A stretch of 64,000 nt of DNA from Taklimakanibacter sp021828105 (GTDB lineage Bacteria; Pseudomonadota; Alphaproteobacteria; Rhizobiales; Aestuariivirgaceae). The notes beneath the pieces were generated by a model. That model was not told the DNA's origin. It was given only the letters and a program-made list of their open reading frames with translations, and did no database searches. Where the stretch lies: NCBI GenBank assembly GCA_021828105.1, contig JAKATG010000004.1:62001-126000 (forward strand), in the 5' to 3' direction. Both the position numbers and the translations under genes were made by a program. Of this stretch, positions 7,759 through 15,074 are shown in pieces (positions within the stretch are counted from its first letter, which is position 1; the number at the start of each line of letters is the position of its first letter).

Positions 7759-8823
7759 ATGAGAATGCTTAAGCGCGCGCTGTTGGGCTCGCTGGGATTG
7801 ATGGCGCTGGGAGGCTTGGCCCATGCCGAGGGCAGCGTCACGGTGGTGTCCTGGGGTGGTCTCTATACCGAGGTGCAGAACCACTCTTTCTACCAACCCT
7901 TCAGCAAGACGACCGGCATCGCCGTCAAATCGGAAGACTGGAACGGCAATCTCGGCCAGATCCGCGCCCAGGTCGACGCCAAGAACGTGACCTGGGACGT
8001 GGTGATCGGCGATTCGGCCTTTGCCAAGAAAGGCTGCGAGGAAGGCTTCCTCGAGAAGATCGATCCGGCCGTCACCCAGGAGAACGCCGCCGATTTCCTC
8101 CCCGGCAGCATCACCGACTGCGGCGTCGCCAGCGTCGTCTGGGGCTATGTCATCGGCTATGACGAGCGCAAGGTGAAGGACAGGCCGGGCTCCGTCGCCG
8201 ATTTCTTCGACCTTCAAAAATATCCGGGCAAGCGCGCTTTGCCGAAGCGGCCGGAATCGACTCTCGAATTCGCGCTGATGGCGGATGGTGTTCCCGCCAA
8301 GGACGTCTACAGCGTCCTCGCCACGCCGGAAGGTGTCGATCGCGCCTTCAAGAAGCTCGACACCATCAAGAGCGAGGTCGTGTGGTGGGAAGCGGGCGCG
8401 CAGCCGCCGCAACTCCTGAACGACGGCGAGGTCACCATGGCGGTCTCCTTCGCGGCCCGCCTCGTGGGCCCCATCCTCGACGACAAGAAGCCCTTCGGCA
8501 TCCTCTATGACGGCATGCTCTATGATCTCGACACCTGGATGATCCCCAAAGGCTCGCCGCACAAGAAGGAAGCCGAGGAATTCATCAAATTCGCGAGCGA
8601 CCCTGGCCGCCAGGCCGAGCTTGCGACCCGCGCCGGCTATGCGCCGGTCCGCATCTCGGCGATCGGGCTCGTCGGCAAGCATCCGACCGCGGGCGTCGAC
8701 ATGAAGCAGTTCATGCTGACCAACCCCGATAATCAGGGCAATGCCGCCGCCATCGACGCGCAATTCTGGTCCGACAATCTCGATGACCTCAAGGAGCGCT
8801 TCAACGCCTGGCTCGCCCAATAG
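7759..8823 (+). CDS. ABC transporter substrate-binding protein, PotD/spermidine-putrescine type
   Basis: The 354-residue protein begins with a signal peptide (about residues 1-23, cleavage after LAHA). The mature start, VTVVSWGGLYTEVQ, is the usual opening of PotD/AfuA-type binding proteins. It is a periplasmic solute receptor for the ATPase and two permeases encoded next. PotD-type proteins in rhizobia bind polyamines, but also opines, GABA-like compounds and others, so the ligand is open. A GGAGG ribosome site precedes the ATG. Operator O3 lies 35 bases upstream. A palindromic repeat and a strong GC hairpin separate it from the ATPase gene, which may allow the binding protein to be made in excess. 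Confidence 0.88.
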   Translation: MRMLKRALLGSLGLMALGGLAHAEGSVTVVSWGGLYTEVQNHSFYQPFSKTTGIAVKSEDWNGNLGQIRAQVDAKNVTWDVVIGDSAFAKKGCEEGFLEKIDPAVTQENAADFLPGSITDCGVASVVWGYVIGYDERKVKDRPGSVADFFDLQKYPGKRALPKRPESTLEFALMADGVPAKDVYSVLATPEGVDRAFKKLDTIKSEVVWWEAGAQPPQLLNDGEVTMAVSFAARLVGPILDDKKPFGILYDGMLYDLDTWMIPKGSPHKKEAEEFIKFASDPGRQAELATRAGYAPVRISAIGLVGKHPTAGVDMKQFMLTNPDNQGNAAAIDAQFWSDNLDDLKERFNAWLAQ

Positions 8824-8871
8824 CGCATGATCCGGAAAAGTGGGCGCCGGTTTTCCGAAGAGATCATGCGC
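8823..8871. repeat. Hyphomicrobiales-type palindromic repeat element
   Basis: A 49-base near-perfect inverted repeat begins at the last base of the binding-protein stop codon. Its arms are GCGCATGATCCGGAAAA and TTTTCCG...GATCATGCGC around a GC-rich loop. From memory, elements with GCATGATCCGGAAAAG arms are scattered through Bradyrhizobium and related genomes. Only one copy was found in the window. It sits in the potD-potA gap, where it would form a stable RNA stem. Confidence 0.75.
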
Positions 8872-8886
8872 AACACAAGAGAAAAT

Positions 8887-8912
8887 GCCGCGGCGGGGCG
8901 CCCTGCCGCGGC
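8887..8912 (+). promoter_or_regulatory. GC-rich hairpin between binding-protein and ATPase genes
   Basis: GCCGCGGC at 8887-8894 and again at 8905-8912, with GGGC/GCCC inside, form a nearly perfect 26-base stem. No U-tract follows, so this is more likely a partial attenuator or mRNA-stabilising stem than a full terminator. It lies 32 bases before the ATPase start. Confidence 0.5.
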
Positions 8913-8943
8913 TTCACCGCCGCTCAGCAAGTTTTGCCCGCTC

Positions 8944-10035
8944 ATGAATCCGCTCGTCTCGCTCCGCAATATCCAGAAGACCTATGACGGCAAACAACTG
9001 GTCGTGAAGTCGCTCGATCTCGAGGTCAAGGAAGGCGAGTTCCTTACTTTGCTGGGGCCTTCAGGCTCCGGCAAGACCACCGTGCTCATGATGCTGGCGG
9101 GCTTCGAGACGCCGACCGCGGGCGAGATCGTGCTGGCGGGCGAGGCGGTCACCCGCCTGCCACCGCAGCGGCGCGGCATCGGCATGGTGTTCCAGAACTA
9201 CGCGCTCTTCCCCAATATGACGGTCAGGGAGAATCTGAGCTTTCCGCTCGAGGTGAGGAAGCTCGGCACCGACGAGATCGGCGACCGGGTCGAGAAATCC
9301 CTCGCCATGGTGCGCCTCGCAGCTTTTGCCGAGCGCAAGCCGGCGCAATTGTCGGGTGGCCAGCAGCAGCGCGTGGCGCTCGCCCGCGCTCTCATCTTCG
9401 AGCCGCGTCTCGTCCTGATGGATGAGCCTCTGGGCGCGCTCGACAAGAATCTGCGCGAGCAGATGCAATATGAGATCAAGCAGATCCATGAGAGGCTGGG
9501 TGTGACCGTCGTCTATGTCACTCATGACCAGTCGGAAGCGCTGACCATGTCGGACCGGGTCGCGGTCTTCAATGACGGCATCATCCAGCAGATTTGTGCG
9601 CCCAGGGAGCTCTATGAGAGCCCGGCCAACTCCTTCGTGGCGGGCTTCATCGGCGAGAACAACCGGCTGCCGGGCGTGGTGCACAAGATCGTCGATGACG
9701 AATGCCTGGTGGAGATCGCCGCCGGCCTCATGGTCAGAGCGCGCAAGGTCGGGATCAGGGCGCCGAAGGAGGCAACGACGCTCTCCATCCGTCCCGAGCG
9801 GGTGAAACTGTCGCCGAAACAGGGCGAGGTCGATACCGTGATCGACGGCGAGGTCGAGACCGTCCTCTATCATGGCGATCATATTCGCGCCCATTTGAAG
9901 GGCATCGGTCCCTCGACCTTCGTCATCAAGCTGCCCAACGCCAATGGCGTGGCGGGCAAGCTTACGGTCGGCGCTCATGTGGCGATCGGCTGGGCATCGT
10001 CCGATTGCCTGGCGCTCGACCGGATGGACGCCTGA
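8944..10035 (+). CDS. ABC transporter ATPase, PotA type
   Basis: The ~363-residue protein has Walker A GPSGSGKT (38-45), the Q-loop in GMVFQNYALFPNMTV, the signature LSGGQQQR (about 136-143) and Walker B LVLMDEPL. It ends in a TOBE-type C-terminal domain (about 280-360), as in PotA and related importers. I start it at ATG 8944, since the in-frame extension upstream runs through the palindromic repeat and hairpin and looks non-coding. It energises the two permeases encoded directly downstream; the first permease ATG at 10037 is one base past this gene's stop. Confidence 0.92.
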   Translation: MNPLVSLRNIQKTYDGKQLVVKSLDLEVKEGEFLTLLGPSGSGKTTVLMMLAGFETPTAGEIVLAGEAVTRLPPQRRGIGMVFQNYALFPNMTVRENLSFPLEVRKLGTDEIGDRVEKSLAMVRLAAFAERKPAQLSGGQQQRVALARALIFEPRLVLMDEPLGALDKNLREQMQYEIKQIHERLGVTVVYVTHDQSEALTMSDRVAVFNDGIIQQICAPRELYESPANSFVAGFIGENNRLPGVVHKIVDDECLVEIAAGLMVRARKVGIRAPKEATTLSIRPERVKLSPKQGEVDTVIDGEVETVLYHGDHIRAHLKGIGPSTFVIKLPNANGVAGKLTVGAHVAIGWASSDCLALDRMDA

Positions 10036-10036
10036 C

Positions 10037-11299
10037 ATGACGGCGCCCTGGCCCGCCATGGCCGATCAAGCCGTGAGCGAAATCCCGCTCCCCGCCGATC
10101 TCGAGGCCGCCGCGCGCAAGGTCGAACGCCGCCAGGGTCTTGAGGCCTCTTTGCTGATCCTGCCGCTCGTCATCCTCATCGCCTTCGCCTTCCTGATCCC
10201 GGTCGGGCTTCTCCTCTTCAAGAGCATCGACAATCCGGTGATCGCCGAGGGTCTGCCGCGGACGCTTTCCGAGCTCGAGGCTTGGACACCGGCCGATGGC
10301 GCGCCGCCCGAAGCGGCCTATGCGGCGCTGAAAGCGGATATCGAGACCGCACGGGAGAAAGCCAGCCTGGGCACGATCGGCGCCAGGCTCAACCAGGATT
10401 TTCCCGGCGCCCGCAGCTTGCTGCAGACGACGGCGCGCAAGCTCGAGGCTGCGTCAGGCGCGACCGCCAAGGAAACCTTCGCCGTCATCGACAGACGCTG
10501 GGGCGAGCCCCGGATCTTCGGCGCCATCCGCAATGCCGGCAGCCCTTATACCGCCAACTACTATTTGAACGCGCTCGATCTCACTCGCGGCGTCGATGGC
10601 GGGATCATCGCCAAGCCGGAAGGGCAGAGGCTGCATATCCATCTCTTCATCCGCACCTTATGGGTGAGCGCGCTCACCGCCTTCATCTGCTTCCTGCTGG
10701 CTTATCCGATTGCCTATCTGCTGGCGCATCTGCCGGAGCGGCGCGCCAATCTCTTGATGATCATCGTGCTTTTGCCCTTCTGGACCTCGATCCTGGTACG
10801 CATCACGAGCTGGATCGCGCTGTTGCAGAAGCAGGGCGTCGTCAATGACACGCTCGCCGCTCTGGGCGTGATCGACGAGGCGGGCCGGCTCGCCCTCATG
10901 TACAATATGACGGGGACCATCGTCGTCGGCACCCATATCCTCCTGCCTTTTTTCGTCCTGCCGCTCTACAGCGTGATGAAGACGGTCAATCCCAATCTGG
11001 TGCGCGCCGCGACCTCGCTCGGCGCCAGCCCGTTCACCGCCTTCCGGCGCGTCTATTTCCCGTTGACGGTGCCGGGGATCTTCGCGGGCTCGAGCCTCGT
11101 CTTCATATTGTGCACCGGCTATTTCATCACCCCGGCGCTGGTCGGCGGCCAGAACGGCCAGCTCATCAGCAACATCATCGCCTATCACATGCAGCAGTCG
11201 CTCAATTGGGGTCTCGCCGCCGCCTTGAGCACGCTCCTCCTGCTGCTCATCGGCATCGTCTATGTCATCTATACGCGCTTCGTGCGCGATGGGCGGTGA
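10037..11299 (+). CDS. ABC transporter permease, PotB type, with large periplasmic insertion
   Basis: The 420-residue permease has a first membrane segment at about 35-60, then ~150 hydrophilic residues, then five more segments. The EAA-type loop, AATSLGASPFTAFRRVYFPLTVPG, faces the ATPase. E. coli PotB is about 275 residues, so the extra length lies in the segment between TM1 and TM2 (about residues 65-205). Long loops of this sort occur in some rhizobial Pot-type permeases. The start at 10037 is one base after the ATPase stop; the frame is open upstream but overlaps the ATPase. Confidence 0.9.
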   Translation: MTAPWPAMADQAVSEIPLPADLEAAARKVERRQGLEASLLILPLVILIAFAFLIPVGLLLFKSIDNPVIAEGLPRTLSELEAWTPADGAPPEAAYAALKADIETAREKASLGTIGARLNQDFPGARSLLQTTARKLEAASGATAKETFAVIDRRWGEPRIFGAIRNAGSPYTANYYLNALDLTRGVDGGIIAKPEGQRLHIHLFIRTLWVSALTAFICFLLAYPIAYLLAHLPERRANLLMIIVLLPFWTSILVRITSWIALLQKQGVVNDTLAALGVIDEAGRLALMYNMTGTIVVGTHILLPFFVLPLYSVMKTVNPNLVRAATSLGASPFTAFRRVYFPLTVPGIFAGSSLVFILCTGYFITPALVGGQNGQLISNIIAYHMQQSLNWGLAAALSTLLLLLIGIVYVIYTRFVRDGR

Positions 11300-11303
11300 G
11301 ACC

Positions 11304-12164
11304 ATGTTCCTGACGCTCTCGCCTACCGCGGGCCCGCTCGAAAAACTCTGGCATGTGATCTTTTCCGGCCTCTGCCTCGCGATCTTCGCCTTCCTCGTCC
11401 TGCCGCTCGTCATCGTGGTGCCGCTCTCTTTCAATGCGGAGGCCTATTTCACCTTCACGCGCGAGATGCTGTCGCTTTCGCCCGAGGCTTTCTCCTGGCG
11501 CTGGTACCGCGAGCTCTTCACCAATCCGCAATGGGCGACGGCCTTCCGCAACAGCCTTCTCGTGGCTTTGGGCGCTACCGTCATCGCGACGACGCTCGGC
11601 ACGCTCGCGGCTTTGGGACTGGCCAAGCTCAGGCCGGCCCTCAGGGCTTCCGTGATGATCGTCCTCTTGTCGCCGATGATCATCCCGATCGTCATCGTCG
11701 CCGCGGCCCTCTATTTCTTCTTCACCGCCATTGGCCTCGCCCAGACCTTGACCGGCCTCATTCTGGCGCATGCGATGCTGGGCGCGCCCTTCGTCGTGAC
11801 GACCGTGCTCGCCACGCTCTCGGGCTTCGACTGGAACCTGGTGCGCGCCGCGGCGAGCCTGGGGGCGGGGCCCGTCCGGACCTTCAGGCGGGTGACGCTG
11901 CCGGCCATCGCGCCCGGCGTCATATCGGGCGGGCTTTTCGCCTTCATCACCTCGCTCGATGAGGTGGTGGTCGTCATGTTCCTGGCGAGCGTCGACCAGC
12001 GCACCGTGCCGCGCCAGATGTGGAGCGGCATCCGCGAGCAATTGAGCCCGACCATCCTGGCGGCGGCGAGCCTGCTCATCTTCGCGTCCTTACTCCTGCT
12101 GCTCTTCGCCGAGATGATCCGGCGGCGCAACGAAGCGGCGCGCATTTCGAATCCGAAGGAATGA
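11304..12164 (+). CDS. ABC transporter permease, PotC type
   Basis: The ~286-residue permease has six predicted membrane segments. Its EAA loop is AAASLGAGPVRTFRRVTLPAIAPG (within the 190-215 region), which couples it to the ATPase. The LSPMIIPIVIVAAALYF segment is typical of PotC/YdcV-type permeases. The start at ATG 11304 lies four bases after the preceding permease stop, behind GGCGGTGAG. With the previous gene it forms the membrane channel of the importer. The following deacylase gene starts at or just past its stop codon, so the catabolic genes are probably co-transcribed with the transporter. Confidence 0.92.
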   Translation: MFLTLSPTAGPLEKLWHVIFSGLCLAIFAFLVLPLVIVVPLSFNAEAYFTFTREMLSLSPEAFSWRWYRELFTNPQWATAFRNSLLVALGATVIATTLGTLAALGLAKLRPALRASVMIVLLSPMIIPIVIVAAALYFFFTAIGLAQTLTGLILAHAMLGAPFVVTTVLATLSGFDWNLVRAAASLGAGPVRTFRRVTLPAIAPGVISGGLFAFITSLDEVVVVMFLASVDQRTVPRQMWSGIREQLSPTILAAASLLIFASLLLLLFAEMIRRRNEAARISNPKE

Positions 12165-12166
12165 AG

Positions 12167-13372
12167 ATGGATATCTCCACCGATGGCGATTACGGAGCGC
12201 GCGTCGACAGAGCGCTCGATGTCGAGGGCATGATCGCCGCCTGCCAGGCGGTCATCCGTGTGCCGAGCCTGTCCTATGAGGAGGCGGCCGTCGCGCACCT
12301 CTGTGCCGAGCATTTGCGCAAGCTCGGCTTCGACGAGGTCGAAATCGACCGGAACGGCAATGTCATCGGACGCTTGCGCGGGGCGGGCAATGGGCCCTCG
12401 CTGATGATCAACGGCCATATCGACCATGTCCCGCCGGGCGAGATGGTCGATCCCTATTCGGGCGAGATCGTCGATGCGGCGCGCTGGGGCGAGACGGGCC
12501 CCGCCATCCGTGGCCGCGGCACCTGCGACATGAAATGCAATGTCATGGCGAGCGCCTATGCGGTCTCAGCCATCAAGCGCGCCGGCTTGCGGCTCAATGG
12601 CGATATCGTCTTCGTCGCCGATGTGGCGGAGGAGGTCGATTCACCGACCGGCGTCGTTTCGGTCATCGAGCGCGGCATCCGCGCCGATTACGGTCTCAAC
12701 ACCGAATCGACCCGCGGCCACGTCCATATCGGCCATCGCGGCAAGATCGATTGCGAGCTCGAAGTGCATGGCCGCACCTCGCATGCCTCGGAGCCGGCCA
12801 ACGGCCTCAATGCCGCCTATCAGGCGGTGCCGTTGCTCGATGCCTTGCGCCGCTATGCCGAGGGGCTTGGCGATGATCCCTTGCTCGGGCCGGCCACGGT
12901 CACCGTCATTTCGGTGCGCAGCAGTCCCGATAATGGCACGGCCGTCGTGCCCGACCGCTGCGTCGTGCGGGTCGATCGCCGCTATGTCAGGGGCGAGACG
13001 GCGGAATCTTGCGAAGCCGAGCTGCGGGCCCTGATCGCGGGCGTCGCGGAAAGCGTGCCCGATTTCACCTGCGACTTCCGCCTCATCACCCATTATCCGT
13101 TGATGCATGTGCCCCCCGGCAATCCCGTGGTCGAAGCGGCATTGGCGGCGCGCAAGGAAGCCATCGGCGCGGAAGACGCGCCGGGCGCGTGGCGCTTCGG
13201 CGTCAACGGCACTTTCATGTGCCAGGCCGGCATCCCGACCGTCGGCCTCGGCCCCGGCAATGAGAAATGGGCGCATACGCCCGACGAGCACATCGGGATA
13301 GACGATCTGACCGAGACCTGCAGCATCTGGATGCGCCTCATCATGCGCATCTGCGGCGTCGTGAAAGAGTGA
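12167..13372 (+). CDS. M20-family metallohydrolase (ArgE/DapE-type deacylase)
   Basis: The ~401-residue protein is a two-domain zinc peptidase/deacylase. The first metal motif is in GHIDHVPPGE (about 83-92), the second in RGTCDMKCN, and the catalytic EE pair is in VADVAEEVDSPTG. The dimerisation domain follows (GKIDCELEVHGRTSHAS). ArgE/DapE enzymes remove acyl groups from amino acids such as N-acetylornithine. In a transporter operon this suggests that an N-acylated amino acid or a peptide-like compound is imported. I prefer ATG 12167, with GAAGGA 6 bases upstream; ATG 12161 overlaps the permease stop and is possible. Confidence 0.85.
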   Translation: MDISTDGDYGARVDRALDVEGMIAACQAVIRVPSLSYEEAAVAHLCAEHLRKLGFDEVEIDRNGNVIGRLRGAGNGPSLMINGHIDHVPPGEMVDPYSGEIVDAARWGETGPAIRGRGTCDMKCNVMASAYAVSAIKRAGLRLNGDIVFVADVAEEVDSPTGVVSVIERGIRADYGLNTESTRGHVHIGHRGKIDCELEVHGRTSHASEPANGLNAAYQAVPLLDALRRYAEGLGDDPLLGPATVTVISVRSSPDNGTAVVPDRCVVRVDRRYVRGETAESCEAELRALIAGVAESVPDFTCDFRLITHYPLMHVPPGNPVVEAALAARKEAIGAEDAPGAWRFGVNGTFMCQAGIPTVGLGPGNEKWAHTPDEHIGIDDLTETCSIWMRLIMRICGVVKE

Positions 13373-13385
13373 AAGGATACAAGGA

Positions 13386-14693
13386 ATGAGCAGACTTCTT
13401 CAGACGGGCCTCAATGCCGGCAAGGAGCCCTTGGTCAAGGTGGTGGGCGGCGAGGGCGTGCGCTTCATCCTCGATGACGGGCGCAAGGTGATCGACGGCA
13501 GCACCACGGGCGGGCCGTTGGGACATCGCCATCCAGACATGGTCGAAGCCCTGCACAAGGCGGCCGAGACGCCGGTCATCAATGAGGGCTGGTTCTGGGC
13601 CGAGCGCGAGCAGGCGGCGGACGATCTGATCGACATTGCCTTCGCGGGCGAAGGCAAGTGGGTGGGCGCGGTGCGCTTCTTCTTATCCGGCAGCGAGGCC
13701 AATGACCTCGCTCTGACCTTATCGCAGGCGATGACCGGCCGGACGGCGCTCGCCACGCGCGAACGCGCCTATCACGGCATGGCGGGTCTCGCGCGCCAGA
13801 TGACAGTGCAGCCGCATTGGCATGGCGGCCTCGCCATCCAGGGCGGCGGCACGCGCCCGGTGCCCAATCCGGTGCCGGTGCGAGTCATCCCGGCGCCGCT
13901 CAATGCCAAATATGGCGTGATCGATGACAAGCGGCCCCTGGCCGAAAGGCTGAAGCGCGTCGAGGCGACGCTCTCCGACACCGCGGCGACGCTCATCGAC
14001 TACACGCAAGGCGGCATCTACTACGACGCGGCCTATCAGGACTTCGTCGCCAAGGCGGCGCGCCAGGCGGGCTCTCTGTGGATCGCCGATGAAGTGGTGA
14101 CGGGGCTCGGCCGCAGCGGCCGCTGGTTCGCCTTTCAGGGCGGCAAGGAGCGGCCCGACATGGTGACCCTCGGCAAATGCCTGGCGGGCGGTGCATCGCC
14201 CGCGGGCGCGGTTGTCCTGTCCCAGGACCTGGTCGATGAATTGAAGGACAAGAGCTGGCAGACCTACAGCACCTTCCGCGCCCATCCGGTGGCGGTGGCC
14301 TGCATCCGCGCCTATTTGCGCGTCGTCAAGCGCGACGATCTCCTCGCCCGCTCGCGCGTCATGGCAGAGAAGCTGGAGAAGGGTCTCATCGCCATTGCCC
14401 AGAGGCATCCAAGCGTGGCGCGGGTCGACGGCTTCGGGCTGCATTGGACGATCGAGCTCCATGGCCCCGACTGGCGCGACTGGTATGCCGACACCATCGA
14501 GCCGCCGATCGCATCGCGCGTGGCGGCGCGCGCTTTGGAGGCGGGCGTCATGATCGGCACCAGCGGCGAAGAGACCTCGCTCTTCCTTTGTCCGCCCATG
14601 GTGACGTCCGACCGGGAGATCGAGGAATTGCTGCGGGCACTCGATCACGGCCTCGACTTGGCCGATGAAGAGCATGCGCGGGCCGCGGGATGA
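13386..14693 (+). CDS. Class III aminotransferase (glutamate-1-semialdehyde aminomutase-like)
   Basis: The 435-residue PLP enzyme has the class III signature LWIADEVVTGLGRSGRWF followed by the PLP-lysine region DMVTLGKCLAGGASPAGA (lysine at about 263). The N-terminal part has DGSTTGGPLGHRHPDMVEAL, close to HemL-like enzymes. The context in a Pot-type transporter operon suggests it deaminates the product of the upstream deacylase, giving a keto or aldehyde product. A housekeeping HemL role is unlikely because of the operon position. The substrate cannot be fixed from sequence. Confidence 0.85.
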   Translation: MSRLLQTGLNAGKEPLVKVVGGEGVRFILDDGRKVIDGSTTGGPLGHRHPDMVEALHKAAETPVINEGWFWAEREQAADDLIDIAFAGEGKWVGAVRFFLSGSEANDLALTLSQAMTGRTALATRERAYHGMAGLARQMTVQPHWHGGLAIQGGGTRPVPNPVPVRVIPAPLNAKYGVIDDKRPLAERLKRVEATLSDTAATLIDYTQGGIYYDAAYQDFVAKAARQAGSLWIADEVVTGLGRSGRWFAFQGGKERPDMVTLGKCLAGGASPAGAVVLSQDLVDELKDKSWQTYSTFRAHPVAVACIRAYLRVVKRDDLLARSRVMAEKLEKGLIAIAQRHPSVARVDGFGLHWTIELHGPDWRDWYADTIEPPIASRVAARALEAGVMIGTSGEETSLFLCPPMVTSDREIEELLRALDHGLDLADEEHARAAG

Positions 14694-14704
14694 CGGAGGC
14701 AAGG

Positions 14705-15067
14705 ATGAAGACCGATCTCACCACAGTGGTCCAGTCCTATCTGGACGCTCTCTTTCATGGCGACGTGGCGCTGTTCCGGAAGGTGTTCCACCCCGAGGCG
14801 CGATTGTTCTCGGCGACGGGCGGGGCTCTGGTGGCGCTCGACCTCGAGCAATATATGGAGATCGTGAAGGGCCGGCCATCGCCGGCCGCGCGAAAGGATG
14901 AGCGCCGGGACGAGATCGTCTCCATCGTCCAGGCGAGTGCGACCACGGCCCATGCCAGGCTCAAGAACGCCTATCTGCCCAAGCGCTTCACCGACGATCT
15001 GACGCTCATCCATATCGACGGCGCCTGGCGGATCATTGCCAAGGTCTGGCATTTCGACATCGTGTAA
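14705..15067 (+). CDS. NTF2-like/SnoaL-like protein (lumazine-binding-type)
   Basis: This is a small protein of ~120 residues with the cone-shaped NTF2-like pattern: an N-terminal helix (VVQSYLDALFHGDVALFRKVFHPEA), a strand with the ARLFS motif, and a C-terminal pair of strands ending DLTLIHIDGAWRIIAKVWHFD. It resembles the 'putative lumazine-binding' NTF2-like group. No enzymatic residues can be assigned. I prefer ATG 14705 behind GGAGG; an ATG at 14690 overlaps the aminotransferase stop. It is the last gene of the transporter/catabolism operon and converges with the secretion ATPase gene 8 bases on. Confidence 0.7.
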   Translation: MKTDLTTVVQSYLDALFHGDVALFRKVFHPEARLFSATGGALVALDLEQYMEIVKGRPSPAARKDERRDEIVSIVQASATTAHARLKNAYLPKRFTDDLTLIHIDGAWRIIAKVWHFDIV

Positions 15068-15074
15068 GGGGCTC

